Part shown: one piece after another, positions 24,779 to 33,103 of the stretch | How the letters are laid out: each line of letters starts with the position of its first letter | Numbering within the stretch: the first letter of the stretch is position 1 | Source: Nitrososphaerota archaeon | Lineage (GTDB): Archaea > Thermoproteota > Nitrososphaeria > Conexivisphaerales > DTJL01 | Direction of reading: 5' to 3' | Length of the DNA: 38,287 nt | Assembly (NCBI GenBank): GCA_021324115.1 | Contig: JAJPJS010000023.1 | Span: 1-38,287 of the forward strand | The notes under the pieces: model-generated | Databases searched by the model: none | What the model was told of the DNA's origin: nothing | The model's input: the letters and a program-made list of their open reading frames with translations, nothing else | Made by a program: the position numbers and the translations under genes

Positions 24779-24978
24779 CAACTACGGCGGCACACACCGA
24801 ACGCCAATTTCTCTCTTCCTTGTTAGAGGGACGCCTGCTGCCAAGTCACCTACAGGGAGACGCTGCACTGCCGGGCATGGGTGCACCAGGAATCAACCAA
24901 GTCCCTGACGAACGGCATTGCCCCGAGCTACTGTGGATGAACTGGGAACACCAGCTGCTTACAATGGGGTCGCTTTAA
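24775..24978 (+). CDS. possible 67-residue ORF overlapping the permease stop
   Basis: An ATG at 24775 overlaps the permease stop as ATGA and opens 67 codons (MTTTAAHTERQFLSSLLEG...). Coupling geometry is the main support. Downstream to about 25200, several frames stay open with fragments such as ELGTPAAYNGVALMQIAQG that remind me of the tails of IS605-type TnpB proteins, so the region may instead be decayed mobile DNA. I cannot decide between the two. Confidence 0.25.
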   Translation: MTTTAAHTERQFLSSLLEGRLLPSHLQGDAALPGMGAPGINQVPDERHCPELLWMNWEHQLLTMGSL

Positions 24979-25209
24979 TGCAAATCGCCCAGGGGACTCC
25001 AAGTACTTCTGCAAAGGAAAGAAAAGATACGGAAGGCAACGAGCTCGTTGGAGGATGTCACGCAGTCGACTCTCAAAGACCTCTCCGGGAGCCGTATCAT
25101 GGTGATGGAAGCGCGAGATGAGGCTCCTGAAAGCTTGGCTGGCAGCGGGAAGCAGACGAGAATATCAATCTATGAGGCCGTTTTAATCTGCCTCTTTGCC
25201 CCTACCGAC

Positions 25210-25494
25210 TCACTGCCTGAAGATCCTGTGTCTGGGTTGTCCCTCGATAATAGACCTGCCCAATTCCACGGTCTGGGTGTAAGCTTTGCTGTTCGTGAAT
25301 TTCCTGAACGAGTCTATGTCTTCCCACTCGGTGTACAGTAGGTACTCCCGGGAGCAGTTAGTGTCCCTGTACAGCTTCCCATCTAGAAACCCGAAGTTAC
25401 CCTCCTTCAGTATCAACAGCGTGCCTTTGAACACCCGCTCGAATTCTTCTTCGTGCCCTTCCTTGACCCTGTAGTAAAGCCCGATGTTTATCAT
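25210..25494 (-). CDS. antibiotic biosynthesis monooxygenase (ABM) family protein
   Basis: A 94-residue dimeric alpha-beta ferredoxin-like barrel protein. It has MINIGLYYRVKEGHEEEFERVF, then FLDGKLYRD, and YLLYTEWEDIDSFRKFTNSKAY, where W-E-D..FRKF..S is the ABM/HmoA signature. Members include quinol monooxygenases, heme-degrading enzymes and proteins of unknown role; the substrate cannot be told here. GAGGAG about 8 nt upstream supports the ATG. That ATG shares a base with the stop of an upstream micro-ORF (TAATG), so the gene is probably translated by coupling within a three-ORF unit. Confidence 0.85.
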   Translation of the reverse strand: MINIGLYYRVKEGHEEEFERVFKGTLLILKEGNFGFLDGKLYRDTNCSREYLLYTEWEDIDSFRKFTNSKAYTQTVELGRSIIEGQPRHRIFRQ

Positions 25495-25646
25495 TACGTC
25501 TCCTCTTCTGACATATGCAACTTTGGCAGCATCTTTCCTTCGAACTCTGCGAATTCTCCTCTTACAGACTGAATCTGCATCGCCAAAGATTGCGTCTGCG
25601 ATGAAATACAGCCCTGTGTGGAATCTGGTTTATCTTTCAGATGCAT
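25494..25646 (-). CDS. possible 50-residue ORF coupled to the ABM gene
   Basis: A minus-strand frame starting MHLKDKPDSTQGCISSQTQ and ending PKLHMSEEET. Its stop overlaps the ABM start (TAATG) and its start overlaps the end of the preceding micro-ORF. It is hydrophilic and unrecognised. The ABM Shine-Dalgarno sequence lies within its last codons. The double overlap is the only evidence. Confidence 0.3.
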   Translation of the reverse strand: MHLKDKPDSTQGCISSQTQSLAMQIQSVRGEFAEFEGKMLPKLHMSEEET

Positions 25647-25758
25647 TCTCAGCCCGTCCTCCGATCACTTTCTGTGAAGAGATATATAAGCAGACAAATG
25701 CCATAAGTAAAACTACGAGAGCGATGAAGAGAGTAGTATATGAAATGAAGTTTATCAT
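25630..25758 (-). CDS. possible 42-residue single-span membrane peptide
   Basis: A minus-strand frame from ATG 25758 encoding one clear transmembrane helix (TTLFIALVVLLMAFVCLYIS) followed by a short polar tail (SQKVIGGRAENASER). It overlaps the next micro-ORF by 17 nt. This looks like a genuine single-span micro-protein, but promoter spacing is not ideal (TATATC only about 17 bp upstream). Confidence 0.4.
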   Translation of the reverse strand: MINFISYTTLFIALVVLLMAFVCLYISSQKVIGGRAENASER

Positions 25759-25993
25759 ATACGGGAATTTCAGATATAGAATCGCGCACACAAAACAGGT
25801 CTGGCCACATCATGTTGCAAGGAAAACTTCTCAGGAAAAATATTCACCAATTTGTCCGGCATATCCATTCACGTTGCTGAGGAGTCTGGTTTCACGCCTG
25901 CTGGACTAACGAAGCGATCTCAAAAAGTGGGCGCCTGAAGATGCCTCTGGATAATCGATTATGAGCCATTAATGCTGGAGTTGGAGGAGAGAT

Positions 25994-26599
25994 TTACGAT
26001 GCCTGATTAGAAGAAGAAAGTGAAGCTCCGAATACGGTACCCCAAATGAGAACAGGGTACACTATCAATCGTTCCATGCCACCGATACCCAGGCCAGCAT
26101 AGATGCCGACTGAAAACAGTATAGTCGCAAGCAAAGAGGCAGCGCCAAGCACAACTGATATAATCGAAAGATACTTGCTCAGGACACTGTATGACAGAAC
26201 AGCCGATATGCCCGCCGCAACAAAAGTTACAAGAGAGACAAGGCTGTGCAGAAGAGGTGACGAATGTAATGCGAGGGTTAAACCGACACCTATAGCCCCC
26301 AGTCCTGTAATTATCACAGAGACCTGGATTGCTCTTTTTTCCTTCAGGCCTAGAAGAGAGGCGACAAGAATAAGCAGCCCCAGTAGGATAACCGAACTGT
26401 TGAAGATATCGGCAGAAGGCTGTTGAAAATGACAAACGCCTGCAGAGCAGACAATTGACCCGAGGTGGCTTATTGTGTCCGATGAAATGCTGTACCCAGG
26501 ATAAAGTGCTTCCGAAAACAACATACCAAAGAAAAACTCGGCCGCAGCTGCGACAAACAAACCCCCTGCAACCTGTCTTGATGCCAATACAAGGTTCAT
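25994..26599 (-). CDS. DUF998 family membrane protein
   Basis: About 201 residues with six transmembrane helices. DUF998 features are ALYPGYSISSDTISHLG after helix 1, IFNSSVILLG, HSLVSLVTFVAAG and the terminal GGMERLIVYPVLIW. The function of the family is unknown. The frame is open six codons further to ATG 26617, but the AT-rich element GATAATATTTTTATG about 26 bp upstream favours ATG 26599 (MNLVLASRQ). It stands alone on the minus strand. Confidence 0.85.
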   Translation of the reverse strand: MNLVLASRQVAGGLFVAAAAEFFFGMLFSEALYPGYSISSDTISHLGSIVCSAGVCHFQQPSADIFNSSVILLGLLILVASLLGLKEKRAIQVSVIITGLGAIGVGLTLALHSSPLLHSLVSLVTFVAAGISAVLSYSVLSKYLSIISVVLGAASLLATILFSVGIYAGLGIGGMERLIVYPVLIWGTVFGASLSSSNQAS

Positions 26600-26617
26600 T
26601 TGATAAATTGTTGGCAT

Positions 26618-26975
26618 AAAAATATTATCAAATAGCTGGCGAAATTATTCTGTCGAGAAAATGTATAGCAATGGCGGGCAGAACTTTGACGGGTTTTGTG
26701 GCATATACCATGATACCATTGGGTCATGGGAAGTGATGATCAGAGTTGCCCAGTGACACCACAGTCAGTTAGAGATTAACTAAATCGTGAGAGGGCGCAT
26801 TTCTCTGCTCCGCACAGATGGTTAATCAGCTATGCATATTGTTAGATCTTTCTTTATGATATTCGTTTACCACTTCTACCAGGCTACTTAATGGGCTATG
26901 GATTTTATGCCTCAATTCTGAGTAATTGCGAACTCTGTACAATCCAATCAACGGAAAAGCTAACTATCAACGGTT
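26618..26975. other. intergenic region without a supported gene
   Basis: About 360 bp between two divergent genes (DUF998 and DUF1801). It contains their promoters at the edges; short frames inside show nothing recognisable. Confidence 0.4.
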
Positions 26976-26987
26976 CATTTAAGTATG
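26976..26987 (+). promoter_or_regulatory. TATA box of the DUF1801 gene
   Basis: CATTTAAGTATG centred about 33 bp before the TTG at 27014; it excludes the much longer open frame that begins at 26891. Confidence 0.4.
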
Positions 26988-27013
26988 CACGTTGTAACCA
27001 GACTTCGATAGGA

Positions 27014-27490
27014 TTGGTGCAAAAGAAGAAAGGGTCAGTGAGCGCCGACCCCTCAGGCAGTAGTTACAAGGGATTCACCAAAGAAGAACTTGCAGCCATG
27101 AAGGAGCGGGTGCAGGAGTTGAGGGAGGGTGCGCACAATGGTCCAAAGGCAGGAAAAACGACGGGCGAAGCCGCGGTACTGGCGAAGATTGAAACCATGG
27201 AGGAACCTGATCGAATGATGGGAAGGAGGCTTCATACAATAATCAGGGCTAGTGCGCCGCATCTTTTGCCGAGGCTCTGGTATGGTATGCCTGCATATGC
27301 TGATAACGAGAAGATCGTTTGCTTCTTTCAACCAGCCGGGAAATTCAAAACCAGATATGCAACCCTGGGATTTACTGATAATGCCAGGCTCGACGAAGGG
27401 TCCATGTGGCCCACCACTTTTGCGCTCAAGAAGCTGACCTCCGTCGAAGAAGCAAAAATTGCTACACTTGTAAAGCGCGCCGTGAGTTAG
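27014..27490 (+). CDS. DUF1801 (YdhG-like) family protein
   Basis: A 158-residue cytoplasmic protein. The C-terminal half is the DUF1801 fold: RRLHTIIRASAPHLLPRLWYGMPAYA, then KIVCFFQPAGKFKTRYATLGF. The N-terminal half is lysine/glutamate-rich and helical (KGFTKEELAAMKERVQELRE), a composition seen in many actinobacterial and archaeal members. Function is unknown, though the fold resembles frataxin-like/iron-handling proteins. The start TTG GTG at 27014/27017 is chosen from the TATA box; upstream codons do not look like the family. Confidence 0.75.
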   Translation: MVQKKKGSVSADPSGSSYKGFTKEELAAMKERVQELREGAHNGPKAGKTTGEAAVLAKIETMEEPDRMMGRRLHTIIRASAPHLLPRLWYGMPAYADNEKIVCFFQPAGKFKTRYATLGFTDNARLDEGSMWPTTFALKKLTSVEEAKIATLVKRAVS

Positions 27491-27612
27491 ACCTTTTTCG
27501 TCAACATCTCACAGATATCAATTGTATGAGATCACCTCTGCTACGCGACGCTGTAACGATGGCAAATGCTGCCCTATCGGTCAACCTAAATAATTCTTGA
27601 AGAGTAGGGATA

Positions 27613-28584
27613 TCACAGGCCGGAGGAGCTGATAACGCCCCCTGAACTGCCATCCAACACCAGAAGAATATCTTTTCCTTCATGGTTGAACTTCATTCTC
27701 CAGATGGGGACGTGAAGTAGCTCTCCTTCACCTACGTCAACCTTCGTTTCAATTTTACTTATTGTGTGGTGTTTGTGGCGTTCATGTGCCTTCTGGTACT
27801 GAAGCTTATCAACGAGCGCTTTCGCATGGTTTTCGGCTTCTTCTTCCCCAACATCTCCGTTTAAAACCTTGATCGACTTGGAAAACTTCGACGCATCGAA
27901 AAGTGTTCTCTGATCGAGCGAAAATTGGAACTCGATTGGCTGGCAATCCTTCATTGCCCTCACAGCCACCACCGGAAAATCATAAACTTCGTCAACAACC
28001 TCTGTCTTGTACTCGGGACGGCCCCCTCCGGAGGGAATGAATGTGGGTCCCCCCTGTCCTCCGCCAATCACAGTCGTTCCGCTCGAAGTCTCTCCCCACA
28101 GATATGTCACGGTGGTTGACGCACTCGAGGGAATCAACCAGTAGGGCACCACATCGAGCGTCATATCAACAAGCTTCGACTTCTCGAATCTGTGATGATG
28201 CAAGAATCCGCTGTCCAATATATTCTTGGACTTTGAAAGCAACTGTTCTTTGTCGACCAGAAGGAGTGGAAGCATTGTATGTTTCTGCACATTCTTCCAG
28301 CCTCCCGCTCCCATAAAGACGCTCGTCCCGCAATATTCACAGGTTATTACCATCTCTCCGAACTTAGGGTTGATTGGCGCACCGCATCCTGGGCATTTCA
28401 GCTGCGCGACCCCCTGTCCTGTTTGTTGCACAGGGGAAGGGGGAGATGCAGCTATACCAGAGACTGGGGAACCCTGTGCTGGCGGTGCCTGGGATGTTGT
28501 TGAAGTGACGCCAAGGGGAGCACCGCACTTGGCGCAGAACTTGGAATTATCAGGAAGCTGAAAACCACACTGCGTGCAAAACAT
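27613..28584 (-). CDS. double zinc-ribbon protein of unknown function
   Basis: 323 residues. An N-terminal zinc ribbon (CTQCGFQLPDNSKFCAKCG) is followed by a Pro/Ser/Gln-rich linker (about 25-60), then a second ribbon (CPGCGAPINPKFGE with TCEYCG). The remaining about 210 residues form a globular domain rich in beta strands (VDMTLDVVPYWLIPSS, EVYDFPVVAVRAM, LLHVPIWRMKFNHEG). The layout resembles archaeal zinc-ribbon proteins of unknown role, possibly acting in protein or nucleic-acid assemblies. CTTAAATC at 28609-28616 sits about 28 bp upstream, and GAGGAG lies 9 nt before the ATG, so both a TATA box and a Shine-Dalgarno sequence support the start. Confidence 0.75.
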   Translation of the reverse strand: MFCTQCGFQLPDNSKFCAKCGAPLGVTSTTSQAPPAQGSPVSGIAASPPSPVQQTGQGVAQLKCPGCGAPINPKFGEMVITCEYCGTSVFMGAGGWKNVQKHTMLPLLLVDKEQLLSKSKNILDSGFLHHHRFEKSKLVDMTLDVVPYWLIPSSASTTVTYLWGETSSGTTVIGGGQGGPTFIPSGGGRPEYKTEVVDEVYDFPVVAVRAMKDCQPIEFQFSLDQRTLFDASKFSKSIKVLNGDVGEEEAENHAKALVDKLQYQKAHERHKHHTISKIETKVDVGEGELLHVPIWRMKFNHEGKDILLVLDGSSGGVISSSGL

Positions 28585-28608
28585 AAACAGAACTCCTCTT
28601 TTAAAAAA

Positions 28609-28616
28609 GATTTAAG
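28609..28616 (-). promoter_or_regulatory. TATA box of the zinc-ribbon gene
   Basis: CTTAAATC on the minus strand, about 28 bp upstream of the ATG at 28584. Confidence 0.45.
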
Positions 28617-28992
28617 CATTTCCATCTGAATCTGCAGAAGAACCAAACAAGACGTCTAACTTGAGGAATAACCTCGCAAACAGGGCAAATCGAGGCTTCG
28701 AAAGTGGAAAAATTTGTATCGCTGGTTGAATAGACAGCAATATGAAAACCTCTTTTGAGATTCTTGATAAACAGACACACATTGTGGCTGAGGGAATTTA
28801 AAGCAGATTCAAGGCAATGTCACCACCTGAACCGTCGGAGAATGGGATCTGAACCATCGGAATCAAGCAGAAATATTTCGGCTGTTGGCTCAATACGTTC
28901 TTCTACGCAACCAGGACTGACATTAGCTTATCGCGTCGTTCAACAGTTTCTGCTAAAAGGATAATAGCCGTATAAGCGGGGAAGTCGGTCAT
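28617..28992. other. intergenic region without a supported gene
   Basis: About 375 bp between the divergent zinc-ribbon and NnrS-like genes. A 69-codon plus frame at 28755-28964 has no motif or promoter. GTATAAGC near 28969 may be the promoter element of the next gene. Confidence 0.35.
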
Positions 28993-30738
28993 TTGTCCCT
29001 GAAACCCGAAGTCAAAAGTTCGGTCCGGCCTCGTAACCATGCCAGAAACATAGCCCTCCTATTCATAGCTACAGGAGCAATTTTTGCACTATACGGAACC
29101 GGATTGGGTACAGTGATGCTTGCATTGCTCGCCGGCATACACCTTCCTTTTTCGGCTTCTGGTTTTGCCCCACACCCCTACGCGCAAATTTACGGTTTCA
29201 TATTCGAGTTTATCATGGGGGTTGCCTACATTCTGGTCCCAAGGTTCAAGGGCGAAAAACCTGGTGCAGGCTGGGTTTCTTTGGCATACCTCAGCTACCT
29301 TCTCCTGACTGCTTCCGATGTAATTCTTCTGATCACTTCATTTTACCCTTCAATGTTCTTGCTTGGGCTGGCGTCGGCATCGTTTCTCATCGGGGTGTGC
29401 ATCTTCTCGTTTCAAACTTGGCGGTTGGCCTTTGAGCAGAAAGGTGGATTCCCTGAAACCAATCCCCTGATAGCAGAATCAGCGGTCGCTGCTCTTCTCT
29501 CCGCAATCGTTCTTGTTCTGGCAAACTATCCGTCGATACACGTTCAGGTAGATATCTTTTCAGAAGCTTCGATCTATCTAAATTTACTAGGATTCGCATC
29601 TTCAATGATATATGCGGTTGAAATCCGGTCGGTCAGCTTCAGACAAAGTGATTACAGAAGCATCCCTGCGAAGCTGACGTGGATTGCTCAGGGAGCCGCT
29701 ATTCTGACGTGCTTCGTTTCGATTCTATTCCCGTCTATGTATCTGCTCTTGCTATCAGGTTGTCTATTCCTGCTTTCGGCCGTGTTTGCTGTATTATCCC
29801 TCAAACTGTTTGGAGTGAGTCATCCCCTGATGTACAGACCCTCGATGACCCCTACTCATTACAGAATAATGACATACAACGATATGGCCATGATTCCCGC
29901 TTTCCTTTGGCTTTATCTTGCATTGATACTTAGCATCCTGATGATAATTTTTCCAAGCGAAGCGAGTTCGACTCTATCATCTTCATCGCTAACTTCATTC
30001 CTGCTTGAAGTGGGCTCATCGATCTATGTAAGAGACCTCTTCATTCACGCAGTAGCTATAGGATTCATCGGCTCCACAGTGGTGTGCTTTGCCCCCATGC
30101 TCCTTCCTGGCTTGCTGGGAAGGAGGGGTCCGACCACAGGGCTTTCCTACTATCCGATCATACTACTCAATGCTGGCATGTTTATCAGAGCCGCAGGTGA
30201 CGTCATCGCAATCAAGGAGCTTTACATACCCAGCTGGACGGCTTTATCCGGACCACTCATCCTTCTGGCGATGCTCTGGTTTCTCTTTATGATCCACAAT
30301 ATCGGGAGAGCAAAGATTGAAGCCAGGGCAACTACAACAGAGGAACCTGTGCTTGATGAGAAATATCTTAGATCTGTCGCAGAGATCAGGATCAAGCCAG
30401 AGCAGGGCTGGCATCTTCAAGGAAAAGAGGACACGATCGCCCTTTGGTTCGTATACCATGGTTCCAGGTTTTACCTTCTCCCCAGGCAACTCGAATCGTT
30501 TGACGAGATAGCGCCTACCCTAGGCCGATCGGGAGGGCTGAGTTTTGAACTGAAGGGTAGGGACTTCAGGGCGACCTACGTTCTTTCTACAGACACGAAG
30601 ACCGTGAAAATCGTGAGCAAGCTGTTCAAGGACAAGTATGGTCAAAGAAATTTCCGGAATTTCTTTGGCAATGGCAAGGATGGGCTGGTTCTTGTATTGG
30701 AGCTGATTCAGGATCAAAATAGGAATCTAACCATGTGA
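28993..30738 (+). CDS. NnrS-like polytopic heme/copper protein with a soluble C-terminal domain
   Basis: 581 residues. About 12 transmembrane helices occupy residues 18-440. Histidines in APHPYAQIYGFIFEFIMG and LFIHAVAIGFIGSTVVCFAPM, with the following LLGRRGPTTG, match the heme- and copper-binding positions of NnrS-type proteins, distant relatives of heme-copper oxidase subunit I. A linker leads to a cytoplasmic domain (about 455-575) with alternating strands and a helix KIVSKLFKDKYGQRNF that resembles PNPOx/DUF2255-like split-barrel proteins. NnrS proteins are linked to nitric oxide stress. The start is TTG at 28993. It precedes the UspA gene and the cytochrome b block, so a respiratory or NO-related role is likely. 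Confidence 0.65.
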   Translation: MSLKPEVKSSVRPRNHARNIALLFIATGAIFALYGTGLGTVMLALLAGIHLPFSASGFAPHPYAQIYGFIFEFIMGVAYILVPRFKGEKPGAGWVSLAYLSYLLLTASDVILLITSFYPSMFLLGLASASFLIGVCIFSFQTWRLAFEQKGGFPETNPLIAESAVAALLSAIVLVLANYPSIHVQVDIFSEASIYLNLLGFASSMIYAVEIRSVSFRQSDYRSIPAKLTWIAQGAAILTCFVSILFPSMYLLLLSGCLFLLSAVFAVLSLKLFGVSHPLMYRPSMTPTHYRIMTYNDMAMIPAFLWLYLALILSILMIIFPSEASSTLSSSSLTSFLLEVGSSIYVRDLFIHAVAIGFIGSTVVCFAPMLLPGLLGRRGPTTGLSYYPIILLNAGMFIRAAGDVIAIKELYIPSWTALSGPLILLAMLWFLFMIHNIGRAKIEARATTTEEPVLDEKYLRSVAEIRIKPEQGWHLQGKEDTIALWFVYHGSRFYLLPRQLESFDEIAPTLGRSGGLSFELKGRDFRATYVLSTDTKTVKIVSKLFKDKYGQRNFRNFFGNGKDGLVLVLELIQDQNRNLTM

Positions 30739-30940
30739 GTCTGAGAAGTAGCATAAGAACTCATTTTGACAGGCATCGTTTGTGACCCGGGATACTCTTC
30801 ATCGGTTCGACACCTCTGACCTTCCAAGACTTTCAGGGAAGTTAGAAACTGGTCCGGTAAGTACCACGATCACAGTGCAGCTCACTTTGATAATACTAAT
30901 GAACATGTTTGACGAGGATCTGATGGGATAGATTTCCAGA

Positions 30941-31396
30941 TTGAGCTCTCAGAATACGATCCCAGAAATTAAACGCATATTGGTGGCCATCGACGGTTCG
31001 GACAACGCGCTCAGAGCAGTTGGCCTGGCTTCACGGATAGCCAGGAACAACAACGCAGAACTTCTGATACTGCATGTCATGGTTGTTCCAAGTTCGATTT
31101 CAGGAAACATCTACGTGCCTTTTGAGAAAATTGAGGAGAAAATGAGAGCTTCCGGGGAGCAGTTCCTCGCAGTCGCGGCAGGTGTCGCCAAAAACGAGGG
31201 AATTGAACCCAGAACGCAGCTGGTCGAAGGTTTTGAATCGCCGGCATCGAGTATTGCGGAATACTCGCAGGAAAACAATGTAGACTTGATAGTTGTGGGT
31301 ACAAGGGGCCTGGGTGGGTTCAAACGATTGCTGCTTGGCAGCGTCGCAAGCGCCGTAGTCCACTATGCCCACTGCTCTGTTCTGGTTGTCAGATAA
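30941..31396 (+). CDS. universal stress protein (UspA family)
   Basis: A 151-residue Rossmann-like protein. It starts with KRILVAIDGSDNALRAV and has the ATP-binding motif GTRGLGGFKRLLLGSVAS (G-x2-G-x9-G-S type), so it belongs to the nucleotide-binding USP class. Archaeal members often sit beside membrane or respiratory genes and sense energy status. Start TTG at 30941 (MSSQNTIPE). It lies between the NnrS-like gene and the CbsA-like gene with about 200 and 500 nt of space. Confidence 0.9.
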   Translation: MSSQNTIPEIKRILVAIDGSDNALRAVGLASRIARNNNAELLILHVMVVPSSISGNIYVPFEKIEEKMRASGEQFLAVAAGVAKNEGIEPRTQLVEGFESPASSIAEYSQENNVDLIVVGTRGLGGFKRLLLGSVASAVVHYAHCSVLVVR

Positions 31397-31897
31397 CAGG
31401 GTAACAGTACCTCGATGTAATCATGGCTCTGGATTCCGACTATTCGTTCAAATCAGTTTTTTCTCAAAGTTTGTTGGTTACGTCTCATGCTTCTTCTTTT
31501 GAGCGCCTACCACCATCTCACCATGCTGCAGCAACGGAGAGTCAACATCAATTTCGATTCCAACCAAATCCAGAGGAACCACGACAAACCAAAAATGCAT
31601 TGAAGAATTGACTTGGTTACAGAGCTTGAGGCATAATAATGTTCTGCGTTTCTACTGCAGAATTTTCATATTATGATGCGAATGTGAAATGTGTGTCAGA
31701 GAATCGATTCCTGAACGGTTCGAAATTACTTGTTTGTGTCACCGGGTCGGACTCGTCTGATTAACTTTGTAAGCGCTTGACTGTTTCTGTGTCCCTCTTC
31801 ACAGGAAACTCTCTAACGAAGACAGTTCATGAGCCTCCGGTAACCGAAACGTATCTACATTTGTTTGCAAGTGTTTACAAACCTTTTTTAGCACAGA
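31397..31897. other. intergenic region without a supported gene
   Basis: About 500 bp. A minus-strand 40-codon frame (31478-31600, MHFWFVVVPLDLVGIEIDVD) and plus-strand frames at 31423 and 31777 show no motif, promoter or ribosome-binding site. The last 60 bp are T-rich, and TTTACAAACC near 31873 may be the promoter of the CbsA-like gene. Confidence 0.35.
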
Positions 31898-33103
31898 ATG
31901 AGCAAACCCCACAATTTGAAAAAGTGGAAAGCGCTTCTATCTACTTTCCTCATTTTGACATTTTTATTCAGCTTGACCGCCGTCACATTGGGGGTTGGGG
32001 TCGCGGCTGACCCCTCTGCATCTTTAATTGCATACAAGGTCAGCGGTAACGTCAACCTTTCCAATCCCGGTTCCGAATCGTTCTGGAGCAGTATACCATG
32101 GACGAGCGTTCCTCTCTCTGCAAATGTGCCAAATGGCGGTCACACCCCTCTGATAAATGTGAAGGCTGCATGGAACGGTACCAATATGTTCATACTCCTG
32201 AGCTGGAACGCCACTCAACCCAGCAACAGAATGTCGAGCGTCTTCTCTCTTGGCGGTGGTCCCTATGGATTCCCACCGCTCTGGCTGAATTCGAGCTCCG
32301 GCCAGTACGTAGCTGCCCCTCCAAGGGATGTTGAGGATTCGATAGTGAAATCATACTACACCAACTCAACCTATTACTCCCAGGATAGGGTGGCCATGAT
32401 GTGGTATCTGGGGGGCCAAACAGGAACACCTGATGACTGCATGGTAGTAGGTCAATCAAACGGGGGAGCCCTCCAGTACGGCGGGGCGGCCAACATTTGG
32501 GACTTCATGACAGGAGCAACCTGGAACACCACAACCCCATTCCTGCCGCAGATCGGCATGAATGAGATTCCTCTCAGCAGCTATTACTCATGGTGGAACA
32601 GAAATGTGAGCTTTACAGGTGTTAATTACACGGCACCCCCGACGGGATTCGCATTGAATCTTTACACGAATGCATCAAACCTATACGAGGTAGGCCTGGG
32701 AACCGGACTCTTCTATGATGACGTCGCGACTAATACAACCGACCCGTACTCTGTTCAGGCCGGAGCCGGAATGGGCACGGGTTCCTGGACGGTAGAAATG
32801 ACCAGGTCACTGCAAACACCTCAGGGTGGATCACCATATCTGGTTAACATTCAGCCAGGTTCCACCTACGATGTGGCCTTCGCTGTTTGGCAGGGATACC
32901 TTGGCGAAAATGCATTCATAAAATCTATATCCACATTCCAGACCATTTATCTATCTACCCAGGCTCCACCCAGCATCGTCATCCCCGGGCAGGGAATTGC
33001 GGGTCCTCTGACACCGTACGAGCTTGTCACGCTGATAGGTTTGGTACTTGCCCTGATTGTTCTCATATCTCTGGCCGTTCTCACCAGGAGGCACGAAGTC
33101 TGA
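31898..33103 (+). CDS. CbsA-like extracytoplasmic heme-binding protein (ethylbenzene dehydrogenase-type domain)
   Basis: 401 residues. An N-terminal signal/anchor helix (about 10-35), a large beta-rich extracytoplasmic domain with many N-x-S/T sites, and a C-terminal transmembrane helix (about 374-396) ending RRHEV. The domain runs from the N-terminal SFWSSIPWTSVPLSA and VKAAWNGTNMFILLSWNAT through RVAMMWYLGG to the final SWTVEMTRSLQTPQ, matching the cytochrome b-type heme domain of ethylbenzene dehydrogenase gamma subunits and of Sulfolobus CbsA. It overlaps the Rieske gene (TGATG) and so likely belongs to the same complex, handing electrons from Rieske to an outside acceptor. No CbsB homologue is evident between them. 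Confidence 0.75.
   Translation: MSKPHNLKKWKALLSTFLILTFLFSLTAVTLGVGVAADPSASLIAYKVSGNVNLSNPGSESFWSSIPWTSVPLSANVPNGGHTPLINVKAAWNGTNMFILLSWNATQPSNRMSSVFSLGGGPYGFPPLWLNSSSGQYVAAPPRDVEDSIVKSYYTNSTYYSQDRVAMMWYLGGQTGTPDDCMVVGQSNGGALQYGGAANIWDFMTGATWNTTTPFLPQIGMNEIPLSSYYSWWNRNVSFTGVNYTAPPTGFALNLYTNASNLYEVGLGTGLFYDDVATNTTDPYSVQAGAGMGTGSWTVEMTRSLQTPQGGSPYLVNIQPGSTYDVAFAVWQGYLGENAFIKSISTFQTIYLSTQAPPSIVIPGQGIAGPLTPYELVTLIGLVLALIVLISLAVLTRRHEV

Noticed and set aside
19719-25200. Attachment-site duplication of the tRNA-Arg 3' end
   Set aside because: The T-arm/acceptor sequence GGTTCAAATCCTCG does not recur downstream, so an integrated element with att sites is not supported.
25484-25909. 141-codon plus-strand frame opposite the ABM micro-ORFs
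   Set aside because: No motif or promoter; the opposite strand has a better-organised set of coupled frames and a clear transmembrane helix.
26891-27013. N-terminal extension of the DUF1801 protein
   Set aside because: A TATA box lies inside it, and the residues are unlike the family.
32887-33102. Upstream extension of the Rieske frame
   Set aside because: It overlaps the CbsA-like gene; the Tat-type N-terminus begins just after ATG 33103.
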